NCBI RefSeq assembly: GCF_910592395.1
Contig: NC_088323.1
Location: 7,998,001-8,062,000 of the forward strand
DNA: 64,000 bases
DNA from: Lineus longissimus
Lineage: Eukaryota > Nemertea > Pilidiophora > Heteronemertea > Lineidae
Reading direction: 5' to 3'
The notes under the pieces were generated by a model. The model ran no database searches. It worked only from the letters and a program-made list of their open reading frames with translations, and had not been told where the DNA came from. How positions within the stretch are numbered: the stretch's first letter is position 1; each line of letters begins with the position of its first letter. Shown one piece after another: positions 22,057-34,235 of the stretch. Made by a program: the position numbers and the translations under genes.

Positions 22057-22352
22057 TGGTAAAGTACAGCCTAGGGAGGTACGGGACCCGTATCCTTGGG
22101 TCAGAATGCTAAAGGTACGGGAGCTATTTTGCGCATGCCCAAAACGTTGTTGTCACTCAACTGCGGCTTAGAAATAATACTCTTCACAATGACAGTGTGC
22201 GCTTCTTTGATTTAGACAATTTAAACAACCAAAATTTAGTAAATTGTGCGAGTGTGAGAATATTTGTCAAGGAACAGACAAAGGGCTTCATACAAAAGGT
22301 CCACACATTAAACTCCGTTGCTGTGTGGATCAGAATTACGTCTGAAACATTG
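22057..22352. other. Unique spacer left of the inverted repeat
   Basis: No gene. It ends with GTTGCTGTGTGGATCAGAA, the inverted form of a motif at 5890-5912, next to the minisatellite. Confidence 0.5.
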
Positions 22353-22980
22353 AAAAAACAAACATTGACAAAACGAACATCAACAAAACAAAAGATAGAC
22401 AGAACAAACATTAACAAAACAAACATTAACGAAACAAACATTGACAAAGCAAACATAGACAGAAAAACATTAACAGAACAAACATTACCAAAACAAACAT
22501 TAACAAAACATACATTAACAAAACAAACATTAACAAAACAAACATTAACAAAACAAAAGATAGACAGAACAAACATTGACAAAACAAACATTAACAAAAC
22601 AAACATTGACAAAACAAACATTGACAGAGCAAACATTGACATAGCAAACATAGACAGAACAAACATTGACAGAACAAACATTAACAAAACAAACATTAAC
22701 ACAACAAACATTAACACAACAAACATTAACAAAACAAATATTAAGAAAACAAATATTACCAAAACAAACATTAACACAACAAACATTAACACAACAAAAA
22801 TTAACAATACAAACATTAACAAAACAAATATTAACAAAACAAACATTGACAAAACAAATATTAAGAAAACAAATATTACCAAAACAAACATAGACAGAAG
22901 AAGCACAGACAGAACAAACATTGACAAAACAAACATTGACAAAACACTACATAGACAGAACAAACATTGACAGAACAAGT
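22353..22980. repeat. 15-bp minisatellite, inverted and expanded (copy B)
   Basis: About 41 imperfect copies of AACAAACATTAACAA-type units, the reverse complement of the arrays at 2134 and 34554 but twice as long. The outer edge of the big inverted repeat falls inside this array. The long ORFs on both strands (22197-22970 plus, 22184-23110 minus) are products of the 15-bp period. Confidence 0.92.
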
Positions 22981-23290
22981 CCAAACAACCAAAGTCAAAG
23001 CCAGGTGTTGAAAATAAATATTGCCAAACAAAGCAAACAAAATCATCTATGATAGACTTCCAATCATGGCGACAACTCGAGGCACTGAGTTCAGGACAGT
23101 GAACAAGCATTGTTCAGTGTTGGTATAATGTACATGTGTCTGTCATTCTACCAGACGGGTTTTGAAATGTTAGTGCCAATTATTCTGTCACACCACCTCC
23201 GTCTTTCAATGGCTCAGAGGCACACAACAGAAATTTTGCCAGTATATTGTGGATAACAAAAGGGCAGACTTAATTTAAGTTCGTTTGGGT

Positions 23291-23296
23291 TTTATT
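23291..23296 (-). promoter_or_regulatory. Polyadenylation signal, peptide gene copy B
   Basis: AATAAA on the minus strand, at the same distance from the stop codon as in copies A and C. Confidence 0.7.
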
Positions 23297-23359
23297 GTTT
23301 CTGTTTTACAGTTGAATTGGACATATATCAATATATATTTAGATACCCAAAAGAGCATT

Positions 23360-23498
23360 CTACGCAACGCACGTTAAGTCTTTCTCGAAGGCCTGGTAGG
23401 TTGGTTCATTCCCGTCCTCGTCTCGGCATTTCCCAGACGCACAAGTAGCGTTCACGGTGCATTTGGACCCAACTGATGCTTTGGTGCTCCCCATGTAG
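23360..23498 (-). CDS. Secreted four-cysteine peptide, exon 2 (copy B)
   Basis: Minus-strand copy of the 139-base second exon, after a TTTCATTTCAG acceptor, ending in TAG at 23360. It encodes the four-cysteine mature domain. Compared with copies A and C it has one coding change, ATT to GTT, giving Val instead of Ile at residue 30 of the full peptide; the cysteines and spacing are unchanged. Together with exon 1 at 25551-25612 it makes a complete 66-residue prepropeptide, divergent from copy C. Confidence 0.78.
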
Positions 23499-25550
23499 CT
23501 GAAATGAAATAGGACAATTGTGACGAAAACAAACTTCAAGCAACGTGTGAAGTTTTACTGGAGGCAAATTGTAATTGATTTCTGAGGTGGTTCTGTATAC
23601 TCTGAATAATTGTGTCTGTGGATTGATGAGTTTAGCTAGGTCATTCTACCAGACGGGTTTTGAAATGTTAGTGCCAATTATTCTGTCACACCACCTCCGT
23701 CTTTCAATGGCTCAGAGGCACACAACAGAAATTTTGCCAGTATATTGTGCAATACCTTTATATCAGATATTGCGGAAGTCGTCACATTGAGGAAAAAAAC
23801 AATCCTATCAGAATAATATTTTCAACCTAATTCCGAGCAATTCATAACTAATAATGCTTACATTAAAGACTGTTTGATAATTTTGGAATGATTTTTTTCA
23901 TTAATTTTTCCAGAAACTCGAGGTTTTTCAGACATTTCCCTTGACTAACCGGAGTCAAACATACCCAGTTCAGTAATCAGGTGATATGCTAAATTACTTT
24001 AAGTGACGTCACAAAAAATTAATTGATTCGATTTAAAAAGCAATATCCTTGCTGCAGATGACCTGACAAAAGCAGGATTTTCATTGTATTTTGTCTTTTT
24101 TCCAACGTCTTATAGTTTATAATTTTGATTATCTCTCAATTATTGAAATATAAATATTTGAATGTTGTTGCCATCTTGTATGTTCCCTTTTCTATTGATT
24201 TCATTGCTTTAGATTGCTATACATGTAATGATAGTCCTACATAACCAAGATTTAAAAAGACGGCGTGTGGATGCATGATTGACCACCCCCCCCCCCCCTC
24301 TCCCGAGTGAATAACCTCGAAAATCAGGATGGAGTCATCCCTAACTTCATTTTCTGGAAGGGGAGAATAATCCCGTGATTCAACTATACAAAATGTACTG
24401 CATTTCCTGGAAGGGGACAATAATCATGTTTCAGGTTTTTTTTAAATGTTCACTGAGAGGTTACAGTCCAAATCACAAGTGACATCCCTTCTGTGCTGCG
24501 CGCTAGTGACGCGAGAGTGATATAAGTTAGGGGTTGCATATACAAACGGGGTCATTTGAGATAATAGCGAGTTTCCATAAATCTCACGAATTACGTATAT
24601 TACGAATTGCTATTTATCCATAAAAATGACCACAAGAATGGTTTCTAAGCTGATCAACATCCGCTACCCTGAGAAGGGTCAATCAGGATCTAAAGTTCTT
24701 CAACCAAACCACTGTAATTTTCTAGACGCAGCGAGTGTTGAATTCGTTGTGACGAATTGGCGGAGTCGTTACGAATTAGTCTACATTGTCACATCCTGAG
24801 ATACAGGTTTTTGATACTCCTACATCGTATACAAAAGTTTGAAAATCAAGAGGCGGAGTATATTTAAAACCACTGATTATGTCAAGATGCATTGTTGTAG
24901 GATCCGTTTTCAATGAGACCGGAACTGGACGAAAGCATTAATTTCTAATACATAACTCAAGACACAGCTGGCTGCAAAATGGAACGCGAGTTCCCTCGTA
25001 ATTATAAGTTCGTAATTCGTATTTCATATTCGTGAGATTTGATCAACTCGGTAATTTGAACGTCAACGTGTAATATGTAGGGAATTGTGGCTGTGTTTTG
25101 TCAAATCATGCATGTTCACGTCGTATTTTGTCAGCTTCACTGGCCTACTAATAAGTTGTCAGGAAGACAGTGCAGACTAACCAAAACGTAAAATTTAGTG
25201 GTAGCGGTCGGTAAAATGTACTTAAATTCGTGACCAATCACACCGTCCATACAGGCACCATCTATATTGGAGAGGTTCCATCCGTACTGGCGCATATCTG
25301 GATGGGCGCGGCACTGCGGTGGTCACTGCTAGTGCTAGTAACGTTACATCGAGAGCAAACACACGACGTTCAGCATAACTACAATACATGTAAGCCTAGC
25401 ACAACAAGGAAGGGATTATTTAAGTAAGCGTTGATGTCATCTTGATAATCACTTGATCATGAAGTGTTAAATCCATTTGCCACATACTCAGACAAATCTG
25501 TATTTTGGCCTAGCGCTTTTAGATAAATGTAGAAATTTTGATTTACTCAC
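23499..25550 (-). other. Intron of peptide gene copy B
   Basis: GT-AG intron of about 2.05 kb with donor GTGAGT next to exon 1 and CAG next to exon 2. It contains one of the 110 bp direct repeats just upstream of exon 2 (about 23641-23750). No other coding sequence is seen. Confidence 0.75.
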
Positions 25551-25612
25551 CCATTGCCCTGAACAGCAGACAGCAGAAGAGCAGCAACAATGACGAGGAG
25601 GAATACCTTCAT
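25551..25612 (-). CDS. Secreted four-cysteine peptide, exon 1 / signal peptide (copy B)
   Basis: 62 coding bases from ATG at 25612. The residues read MKVFLLVIVAALLLSAVQG then NG: a basic residue, a hydrophobic core and a small-residue cleavage region, so a classical secretion signal of about 19 residues. The exon ends with a GTGAGT donor in phase 2, matching the start of exon 2. A pyrimidine-rich acceptor about 30 bases upstream of the ATG (TTTTGTTTTAG) suggests a further 5' UTR intron. It is identical to exon 1 of copy C. Confidence 0.8.
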
Positions 25613-26715
25613 TTTGGATTGGTTATGGAGGCGTGGTTGGAGCTAAAACAAAATTGGAAAGCATCAAACACGTTCAGAAGAATAGTTTACTGATGAACCA
25701 GAAGAAGAACAAACATACTGCAGTAAAAAGTCGCCCATTCCTTTAACACAATAGGACAGTTATAGTTACGGAGCTAGATTCTATTATTTAAATGATCTGA
25801 GGCCAAAAGGGGTTGATCAACGTTTTGAAGAATAATATATTGGGTTGTACAAATTATGGAACCGGTAAAGAAGCTATAAAAATCACATTTTTATATTTAG
25901 AAGTATGAGTTATTAAATCAGTCCTCATCAGTGAGACGTCTTGGGTTTAGCAATTTATTGCGGTGCTTGGGGTGAGAAAACCAATACCCCCCCCCCCCCC
26001 CCCGTTCAATATCAATTCCTTCAACCTAGGTAAGCCCAATCACTCCAGTATTGGCGAGTGCGTTCACCGTGTGACAAAGTAGGGTCATTCACACGGGCCA
26101 AACTGATCTTGACCAAACATATAACCTGCAGCCTCGTGTCGATGATGAAGGCTGCAATTCGATTGAGCAATGAAAGGGGTGGTAAATGAAAAAGGGAGAA
26201 TGACGAAATAGGTGATCGTGGGAGAGTGTATATACTATAAGGCAAAGTTTCTAGTCCGTGAGCCCAGAAATTTGGATGACACGGGTTGGTGATAAAGTCT
26301 TCTGTACTAAGTATAAATAGCCGAATCCAACAAGATTACCCCGACTTGAAGGATTCCCGCTCGCGAGGTTTAGACGTGTTCAGGTTATCACCACAAAATA
26401 AATGCAAGGTATCACCAAGCGCGGTCAGAACCAGACACACCAGAGAATCAACAAAGTCCGCCTGGTGTCGATCAAGACATTTCATTTTCTTATTCAATAA
26501 AATGGGGGACGTAAACTGAAGAGGAGGAGAGCATCGTGCACAACTTCCGGTCCAGCAATATTTTTTACCCCAGGATTCTATCATAATAACATTATGCGTT
26601 TTCTACTTTAACAATTGTTCAGCGAAATAGAAAAGTTGACAGCTAATAAGTACTTTTTTAGTAATCATCCGACACCCCTTCATACAAGTCACTTGATCAA
26701 CTGCAAATGCGGTAA
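25613..26715. other. Upstream region of peptide gene copy B
   Basis: No gene is supported. There is a C17 run at 25987-26003. A TATAAATA sequence on the minus strand near 26309-26317 mirrors the candidate TATA of copy C. Open frames here (for example 26021-26245 and 26336-26584 on the minus strand) exist in both arms but show no domain or protein-like bias I trust. Confidence 0.4.
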
Positions 26716-27146
26716 AGCCCGCAGCACACTAGCCGCCAACTTTGGCGACAAGAAGCGTTCAGCTGACGCCTCTAGACGCCGAAGTTGGCGGCCAGTGGAT
26801 CACGGTCAGAGCACACCTGCCCAGAATCGGCGTCCAGTAGCGTCTTTTCCGCCACTTTAGGCTGCCATTTTGAAATCATGTGACATCAAGACGCATACTG
26901 ATTGGCCATAGCCTCGCCGCCGACGCCAATTCAGGCGGCAATCCGTAGCACACCTGGCTTCTTCTTGCGTTCAAAGGCGGCGACACGCGTCAAAAATCAA
27001 ACATGTTAGATATTTGGCGTTTAGTTGCGGCAAGTCGCGTTCGCCGACGCCGTTCGTAGCAGACCAGGGATTTTTCAGGCGTTCAGGACTCTTGCGGCAA
27101 AAAACGCTTGTGAACGCCGAAGTTGGCGGCTAGTGTGCTACGGGCT
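26716..27146. mobile_element. 431 bp Harbinger-like MITE with TAA target duplication (left arm)
   Basis: Both ends are inverted repeats starting AGCCCGYAGCACACTAGCC, and the element is flanked by TAA (26713-26715 and 27147-27149). TIR style and a 3-bp TAA duplication fit PIF/Harbinger. The interior is repetitive, with GCCGCCAACTTYGGCG words, and has no gene. The mirror copy is at 30350-30783, so insertion predates the inverted duplication. Confidence 0.85.
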
Positions 27147-27534
27147 TAAGCGCGACTTGTTTTAAATTTGACTACAGTAAAATAATTTTGTGTGTAAATC
27201 ACCATGCCACCGAGGAAGATGCGAGGATAAATTTGGGCAGAAAACGCTTACCTTAAATAAATCGAGAGCCTTGCGGAGAAGATTCGTGATGACGTGACCG
27301 TACTGCTTGGAGTCCAATGCCGGATGATTGGAAGCCTGGTTAGGCCTAGTATATATGTAGGTTCCGGATACGCATAGGATTTCTGCGCGGACAAGTGTCG
27401 CAAATCGTGGTAAATTCCTTTTCGTATACATATTCTGTACCCGCTTAGCTCGAACCTCCACCTGTCACACTTGATGACTGAAGTGATTCGACATGTTCCG
27501 CACTTGATGCAAATTTTCACCGATCGTGCATAAT

Positions 27535-28003
27535 GTTACCAGTAGCCTTACCACGCTTCATGCTGATTTGATGAGTAAATCGTGTGCAGCAGTGTATTGA
27601 TGTACATACATGACGTGTTGACAAATTTCATTGGTATAACAGCCATTTTTTTCTTTGGTTACTTTTGTTTTTTCTGAATTTTTTCTCTCCCAACTATTTA
27701 AATCAGATTCACAATATGCATGTTCTATCTATAGTCGCAGGTGACAAGTTCACGATTTTTCTTGATCTAATACATTGGAGAATCAGACAACCCCGATTTA
27801 AATGAAATTTCATAGATGGATACACAGTACTGATAACTATTTTCAAAATGACCCCCTCCCCATGGAAGGAACGCTACCAAGGATTAGACCTTACAACTCC
27901 TCCCCCAAATTTCCTACCTGAATTTCAGACTGAAATGATTGAAATCCCTAAAATGGGACACCCAACTGAACCATAAACTTCAGTCAATGACACCCAACAA
28001 CAC
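27535..28003. other. Left-arm-specific block
   Basis: About 470 bp without a counterpart in the right arm, which has 29524-29953 at the same position. AT-rich; no ORF, TIR or known repeat was recognised. Confidence 0.5.
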
Positions 28004-28272
28004 CACACGGATTCAAACTACACATTTTAAAAAAAAAACCCAACAGCGACGGGGGACTTTCAACGCTATGCTTGTTATTTATGCTGTATCCGGATGATTT
28101 ACACTGAGAACCACAGCTTAGTCGCTTTGACCAATTTTTGGTAAGTCATCAATCTCTGCCTGACTTTATTAGTCATGGATTTGTCAAGCTGACTAAGCTA
28201 TGTTAGTCAGACGATTTGCGATATGGGACATGAAAGGACGATATTAAAGTTAGTACATGTACATTGAGAATG

Positions 28273-28690
28273 AAATTGCCAGGGGCCATTGTGCTCACCA
28301 TGTAGATATTTGTTGGTTAGGAATTCATCACGGTTAAGAAACATGCTACATGTATTAGTATATACATGTATAGGTCAAACCAAAGTCGGTATGACATGTG
28401 ATGTATCCTTACTTGGATTACTTACCATAAAAATATCATCGAAAACTAGTCACTAATAAGCGTAATATTGCACATTTTATTTGTTTTAGATTTGGCCTCC
28501 TGGTGGCCAAGTCGAGAATAAGATCGGATTGAAATTCGGTGTCAGAGGTTACATGACGTAGGGAGTCATGTGTACCAAATTTTAAGTTCACAGCTTTAGC
28601 GGTTTAGAAACGTGCAACAGTTACACTCAAACGGCCAATTTACACCATTTGACCTATGTGACCTTGAAAATTAGGTCAAATCAAATACCC
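28273..28690. repeat. Dispersed-repeat fragment, inverted, near the palindrome centre
   Basis: The reverse complement of the 20432-22056 family. It starts from the terminal GGTGAGCACAATGG motif and includes TGGCCACCAGGAGGCC at about 28495-28509. It pairs with 28845-29233. Confidence 0.75.
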
Positions 28691-28844
28691 GTAGGATATG
28701 TGATGTATAGAGAAATAGATTGAGATCTTCCATGTTGGGTCTCAGCTCACTGACTGGAGAGTTCCAGTATGTTGCAATACACCAATAGGTGGCAGCACCT
28801 AATAGTCGACCTACATTAACCCTACTAGTCCTGAACACAGATTT

Positions 28845-29233
28845 TAAATGGCGTAAATTGGCCGTTTGAGTGTAAATATGGCACGATTCTTAACCGTTTC
28901 TTAGCTATGAACTTGAAATTTCATACACATGACTCCTTACAATATTTTCAAACCAAAGCTATCTCAGGCATGTCACTTCACCATTGTGTAGACCGAATTA
29001 AGCCTATTCTCTATACAGAGCACGATTGTATTGATTCGATCAGTTGCCACCACTTCAACAACTGAAGTTGTGAATTTTGCATTTCGAGGTACTCCAAGTA
29101 AGGATACATCACATGTCATACCGACTTTGGTTTGACATATATACAATACATGTAGCATGTTTTTTTAACCGGGATGAATTCCGAACCAACAAATATCTAC
29201 ATGGTGAGCACAATGGCCCCTGGTCATTTCATT
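28845..29233. repeat. Dispersed-repeat fragment, direct, near the palindrome centre
   Basis: Plus-orientation partner of 28273-28690, ending GGTGAGCACAATGGCCCCTGG. The middle differs between the two (about 28945-29125 is not homologous), so the centre has been rearranged. Confidence 0.7.
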
Positions 29234-29523
29234 CTCTATGTACATGTACTAACTTTAATATCGTCCTTTCATGTCCCATATCGCAAATCGTCTGACTAAC
29301 AAAGCATAGTCAGCTTGACCAATCCATGACTAATTAAGTCAGGAAGAGATTGATGACTTACCAAAAATTGGTCAAAGCGACTTAATAGCTGGGGTTCTCA
29401 GTTTGAATCATCCGGATACAGCATAAAGACCATTCGCAATATAACAAGCATAGCGTTGAATGTCCCCCGTCGCTGTTGGGTGTTTTTTGAAAAATGTGTA
29501 GTTTGAATCCGTGTGGTGTTGTT

Positions 29524-29953
29524 GGCCGAATTTTTGAGCGCTTCGGCTTACACGAAGCGCGGAAAAAATTCTTCAAGCACAATATCACGGGAGAGCATTT
29601 GTCGTGGGCGTCGAATAATGCACCTTTCAACGCCCCGGGACCCTCGGACTTTGGGCCTCGGATTTTGGGCGTTGAAAGGGACAGTATACCTACTACTAAC
29701 GGGAAAGGACCAGACATGTACTGGCCAGGCCGGGAATCTGACCGGGATGATTTTTAGTGGGACACATCTTCAGATGTCCTTCACTCCTTCCACCAAATAT
29801 CGATTAAATTGCTTGAGTCGTTTAGAAGCTGTAGAGTTGAAACGAGCACAAAGTTGGTGCCATGTACTAATACCATGTCCCCCTACACAAGCTCCGGGGA
29901 ACAATTAGCTCCAGTGATGGTCGTTTCAAAATTGCTTGATAAGCAAACTGCGC
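29524..29953. repeat. Right-arm-specific insertion containing the GAAAGG/CCTTTC repeat
   Basis: Absent from the left arm. It includes an inverted copy (about 29524-29700) of the block at 14500-14632 and 56820-56990, beginning with CCGAATTTTTGAGCGCTTCGG and a GCGCTTCG/CGAAGCGC inverted repeat. The remainder is unidentified. Confidence 0.6.
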
Positions 29954-30349
29954 AATTATGCACGATCGGTGAAAATTTGCATCAAGTGCGGAACATGTCG
30001 AATCACTTCAGTCATCAAGTGTGACAGGTGGAGGTTCGAGCTAAGCGGGTACAGAATATGTATACGAAAAGGAATTTACCACGATTTGCGACACTTATCC
30101 GCGCAGAAATCCTATGCGCATCCGGAACCGGCACCCTCTACATATACTAGGCCTAACTAGGCTTCCAATCATCCGGCATTGGACTCCAAGCAGTACGGTC
30201 ACGTCATCACGAATCTTCTCCGCAAGGCTCTCGATTTATTTAAGGTAAGCGTTTTCTGCCCAAATTTATCCTCGCATCTTCCTCGGTGGCATGGTGATTT
30301 ACACACAAAATTATTTTACTGTAGTCAAATTTAAAACAAGTCGCGCATA

Positions 30350-30783
30350 AGCCCGTAGCACACTAGCCGCCAACTTCGGCGTTCACAAGCGTTTTTTGCC
30401 GCAAGAGTCCTGAACGCCTGAAAAATCCCTAGTCTGCTACGAACGGGTCGGCGAACGCGACTTGCCGCAACTAAACGCCAAATATCTAACATGTTTGATT
30501 TTTTGACGCGTGTCGCCGCCTTTGAACGCAAGAAGAAGCCAGGTGTGCTACGGATTGCCGCCTGAATTGGCGTCGGCGGCGAGGCTATGGCCAATCAGTA
30601 TGCGTCTTGATGTCACATGATTTCAAAATGGCAGCCTAAAGTGGCGGAAAAGACGCTACTGGACGCCGATTCTGGGCAGGTGTGCTCTGACCGTGAGCCA
30701 CTGCTGGCCGCCAACTTCGGCGTCTAGAGGCGTCAGCTGAACGCTTCTTGTCGCCAAAGTTGGCGGCTAGTGTGCTGCGGGCT
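30350..30783. mobile_element. Harbinger-like MITE (right arm)
   Basis: Mirror copy of 26716-27146. The flanking trinucleotides are ATA (mutated TTA) at 30347-30349 and TTA at 30784-30786. Confidence 0.83.
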
Positions 30784-31179
30784 TTACCGCATTTGCAGTT
30801 GATCAAGTGACTTGTATGAAGGGGTGTCGGATGATTACTAAAAAAGTACTTATTAGCTGTCAACTTTTCTATTTCGCTGAACAATTGTTAAAGTAGAAAA
30901 CGCATAATGTTATTATGATAGAATCCTGGGGTAAAAAATATTGCTGGACCGGAAGTTGTGCACGATGCTCTCCTCCTCTTCAGTTTACGTCCCCCATTTT
31001 ATTGAATAAGAAAATGAAATGTCTTGATCGACACGAGGCGGACTTTGTTGATTCTGTGGTGTGTCTGGTTCTGACCGCGCTTGGTGATACCTTGCATTTA
31101 TTTTGTGGTGATAACCTGAACACGTCTAAACCTCGCGAGCGGGAATCCTTCAAGTCGGGGTAATCTTGTTGGATTCGGC

Positions 31180-31187
31180 TATTTATA
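31180..31187 (+). promoter_or_regulatory. Candidate TATA element for peptide gene copy C
   Basis: TATTTATA about 740 bp upstream of the ATG, mirrored in the left arm. If a 5' UTR intron ends at 31891 (TTTTGTTTTAG), this would be a plausible promoter position. A second TATATA lies near 31310. This is weak evidence. Confidence 0.25.
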
Positions 31188-31921
31188 CTTGGTACAGAAG
31201 ACTTTATCACCAACCCGTGTCATCCAAATTTCTGGGTAGTGTAGTTTCACTCTCGAGCTACTAACAGATGAGCAGCTCACGGACTAGAAACTTTGCCTAA
31301 TAGTATATACACTCTCCCACGATCACCTATTTCGTCATTCTCCCTTTTTCATTTACCACCCCTTTCATTGCTCAATCGAATTGCAGCCTTCATCATCGAC
31401 ACGAGGCTGCAGGTTATATGTTTGGTCAAGATCAGTTTGGCCCGTGTGAATGACCCTACTTTGTCACACGGTGAACGCACTCGCCAATACTGGAGTGATT
31501 GGGCTTACCTAGGTTGAAGGAATTGATATTGAACGGGGGGGGGGGGGTATTGGTTTTCTCACCCCAAGCACCGCAATAAATTGCTAAACCCAAGACGTCT
31601 CACTGATGAGGACTGATTTAATAACACATACTTCTAAATATAAAAATGTGATTTTTATAGCTTCTTTACCGGTTCCATAATTTGTACAACCCAATATATT
31701 ATTCTTCAAAACGTTGATCAACCCCTTTTGGCCTCAGATCATTTAAATAATAGAATCTAGCTCCGTAACTATAACTGTCCTATTGTGTTAAAGGAATGGG
31801 CGACTTTTTACTGCAGTATGTTTGTTCTTCTTCTGGTTCATCAGTAAACTATTCTTCTGAACGTGTTTGATGCTTTCCAATTTTGTTTTAGCTCCAACCA
31901 CGCCTCCATAACCAATCCAAA

Positions 31922-31983
31922 ATGAAGGTATTCCTCCTCGTCATTGTTGCTGCTCTTCTGCTGTCTGCTGTTCAGGGCAATGG
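31922..31983 (+). CDS. Secreted four-cysteine peptide, exon 1 / signal peptide (copy C)
   Basis: 62 bases from ATG to a GTGAGT donor. It encodes a 19-residue hydrophobic signal peptide (MKVFLLVIVAALLLSAVQG) plus two residues and part of a Gly codon. The ATG is 30 bases after a TTTTGTTTTAG acceptor, so the 5' UTR is probably split by an intron. Spliced to 34028-34166 it gives a 66-residue product predicted to enter the secretory pathway and be released as a peptide of about 47 residues. It lies head to head with copy B, ATG to ATG 6.3 kb apart. Confidence 0.82.
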
Positions 31984-34027
31984 GTGAGTAAATCAAAATT
32001 TCTACATTTATCTAAAAGCGCTAGGCCAAAATACAGATTTGTCTGAGTATGTGGCAAATGGATTTAACACTTCATGATCAAGTGATTATCAAGATGACAT
32101 CAACGCTTACTTAAATAATCCCTTCCTTGTTGTGCTAGGCTTACATGTATTGTAGTTATGCTGAACGTCGTGTGTTTGCTCTCGATGTAACGTTACTAGC
32201 AGTGACCACCGCAGTGCCGCGCCCATCCAGATATGCGCCAGTACGGATGGAACCTCTCCAATATAGATGGTGCCTGTATGGACGGTGTGATTAGTCACGA
32301 ATATAAGTACATTTTACCGACCGCTACCACTAAATTTTACGTTTTGGTTAGTCTGCACTGTCTTCCTGACAACTAATTAGTAGGCCAGTGAAGCTGACAA
32401 AATACGACGTGAACATGCATGATTTGACAAAACACAGCCACAATTCCCTACATATTACACGTTGATGTTCAAATTACCGAGTTGATCAAATCTCACGAAT
32501 ATGAAATACGAATTACGAACTTATAATTACGAGGGAACTCGCGTTCCATTTTGCAGCCAGCTGTGTCTTGAGTTATGTATTAGAAATTAATGCTTTCGTC
32601 CAGTTCCGGTCTCATTGAAAACGGATCCTACAACAATGCATCTTGACATAATCAGTGGTTTTAAATATACTCCGCCTCTTGATTTTCAAACTTTTGTATA
32701 CGATGAAGGAGTATCAAAAACCTGTATCTCAGGATGTGACAATGTAGACTAATTCGTAACGACTCCGCCAATTCGTCACAACGAATTCAACACTCGCTGC
32801 GTCTAAAAAATTACGGTGGTTTGGTTGAAGAACTTTAGATCCTGATTGACCCTTCTCAGGGTAGCGGATGTTGATCAGCTTAGAAACCATTCTTGTGGTC
32901 ATTTTTATGGATAAATAGCAATTCGTAATATACGTAATTCGTGAGATTTATGGAAACTCGCTATTATCTCAAATGACCCGTTTTGTATATGCAACCCCTA
33001 ACTTATATCACTCTCGCGTCACTAGCGCGCAGCACAGAAGGGATGTCACTTGTGATTTGGACTGTAACCTCTCAGTGAACATTTAAAAAAAACCTGAAAC
33101 ATGATTATTGTCCCCTTCCAGGAAATGCAGTACATTTTGTATAGTTGAATCACGGGATTATTCTCCCCTTCCAGAAAATGAAGTTAGGGATGACTCCATC
33201 CTGATTTTCGAGGTTATTCACTCGGGAGAGGGGGGGGGGGGGTCAAATCATGCATCCACACGCCGTCTTTTTAAATCTTGGTTATGTAGGACTATCATTA
33301 CATGTATAGCAATCTAAAGCAATGAAATCAATAGAAAAGGGAACATACAAGATGGCAACAACATTCAAATATTTATATTTCAATAATTGAGAGATAATCA
33401 AAATTATAAACTATAAGACGTTGGAAAAAAGACAAAATACAATGAAAATCCTGCTTTTGTCAGGTCATCTGCAGCAAGGATATTGCTTTTTAAATCGAAT
33501 CAATTAATTTTTTGTGACGTCACTCAAAGTAATTTAGCATATCACCTGATTACTGAACTGGGTATGTTTGACTCCGGTTAGTCAAGGGAAATGTCTGAAA
33601 AACCTCGAGTTTCTGGAAAAATTAATGAAAAAAATCATTCCAAAATTATCAAACAGTCTTTAATGTAAGCATTATTAGTTATGAATTGCTCGGAATTAGG
33701 TTGAAAATATTATTCTGATAGGATTGTTTTTTTCCTCAATGTGACGACTTCCGCAATATCTGATATAAAGGTATTGCACAATATACTGGCAAAATTTCTG
33801 TTGTGTGCCTCTGAGCCATTGAAAGACGGAGGTGGTGTGACAGAATAATTGGCACTAACATTTCAAAACCCGTCTGGTAGAATGACCTAGCTAAACTCAT
33901 CAATCCACAGACACAATTATTCAGAGTATACAGAACCACCTCAGAAATCAATTACAATTTGCCTCCAGTAAAACTTCACACGTTGCTTGAAGTTTGTTTT
34001 CGTCACAATTGTCCTATTTCATTTCAG
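31984..34027 (+). other. Intron of peptide gene copy C
   Basis: GT-AG, 2044 bp. The segment from 32423 onward is the part that matches the start of the window. A 110 bp direct repeat lies at about 33778-33886. No other gene is seen. Confidence 0.78.
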
Positions 34028-34166
34028 CTACATGGGGAGCACCAAAGCATCAATTGGGTCCAAATGCACCGTGAACGCTACTTGTGCGTCTGGGAAATGC
34101 CGAGACGAGGACGGGAATGAACCAACCTACCAGGCCTTCGAGAAAGACTTAACGTGCGTTGCGTAG
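34028..34166 (+). CDS. Secreted four-cysteine peptide, exon 2 (copy C)
   Basis: 139 bases after a TTTCATTTCAG acceptor, ending in TAG. It encodes the mature four-cysteine domain with the same residues as copy A. The N-terminal half of the mature part is Gly/Ser/Lys-rich, the first three cysteines are close together (GSKC, TC, GKC), and the last is three residues from the C-terminus. One potential N-glycosylation site (NAT) lies between cysteines 1 and 2. I know no named family with this exact spacing; antimicrobial, toxin-like or signalling roles are all only guesses. Confidence 0.8.
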
Positions 34167-34229
34167 AATGCTCTTTTGGGTATCTAAATATATATTGATA
34201 TATGTCCAATTCAACTGTAAAACAGAAAC

Positions 34230-34235
34230 AATAAA
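34230..34235 (+). promoter_or_regulatory. Polyadenylation signal, peptide gene copy C
   Basis: AATAAA 64 bp after the stop, conserved in all three copies. Confidence 0.7.

Larger units (their letters stand above)
22353..28690. repeat. Left arm of a large inverted repeat (palindrome)
   Basis: Reads as the reverse complement of 28845-34844: minisatellite, peptide gene copy B, a C17 run, a 431 bp TIR element, and inverted dispersed-repeat pieces. Differences are an arm-specific block (27535-28003 against 29524-29953), a 40-base insertion in the right arm near 31240, and the array length. The central spacer is roughly 150 bp. Confidence 0.9.

Noticed and set aside
22184..23110. 308-codon hydrophobic ORF (minus) and 257-codon Thr/Asn-rich ORF (plus) across the minisatellite
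   Set aside because: Both are produced by a stop-free 15-bp tandem unit read in different frames. There is no conserved start, and the same array gives ORFs on both strands at 2134 and 34554.
26336..26584. ORF pairs conserved in both palindrome arms (26336-26584 with 30915-31163, 26021-26245 with 31293-31517 and others)
   Set aside because: Conservation only reflects the recent inverted duplication. Composition is not protein-like, and some overlap the presumed promoter region on both strands.
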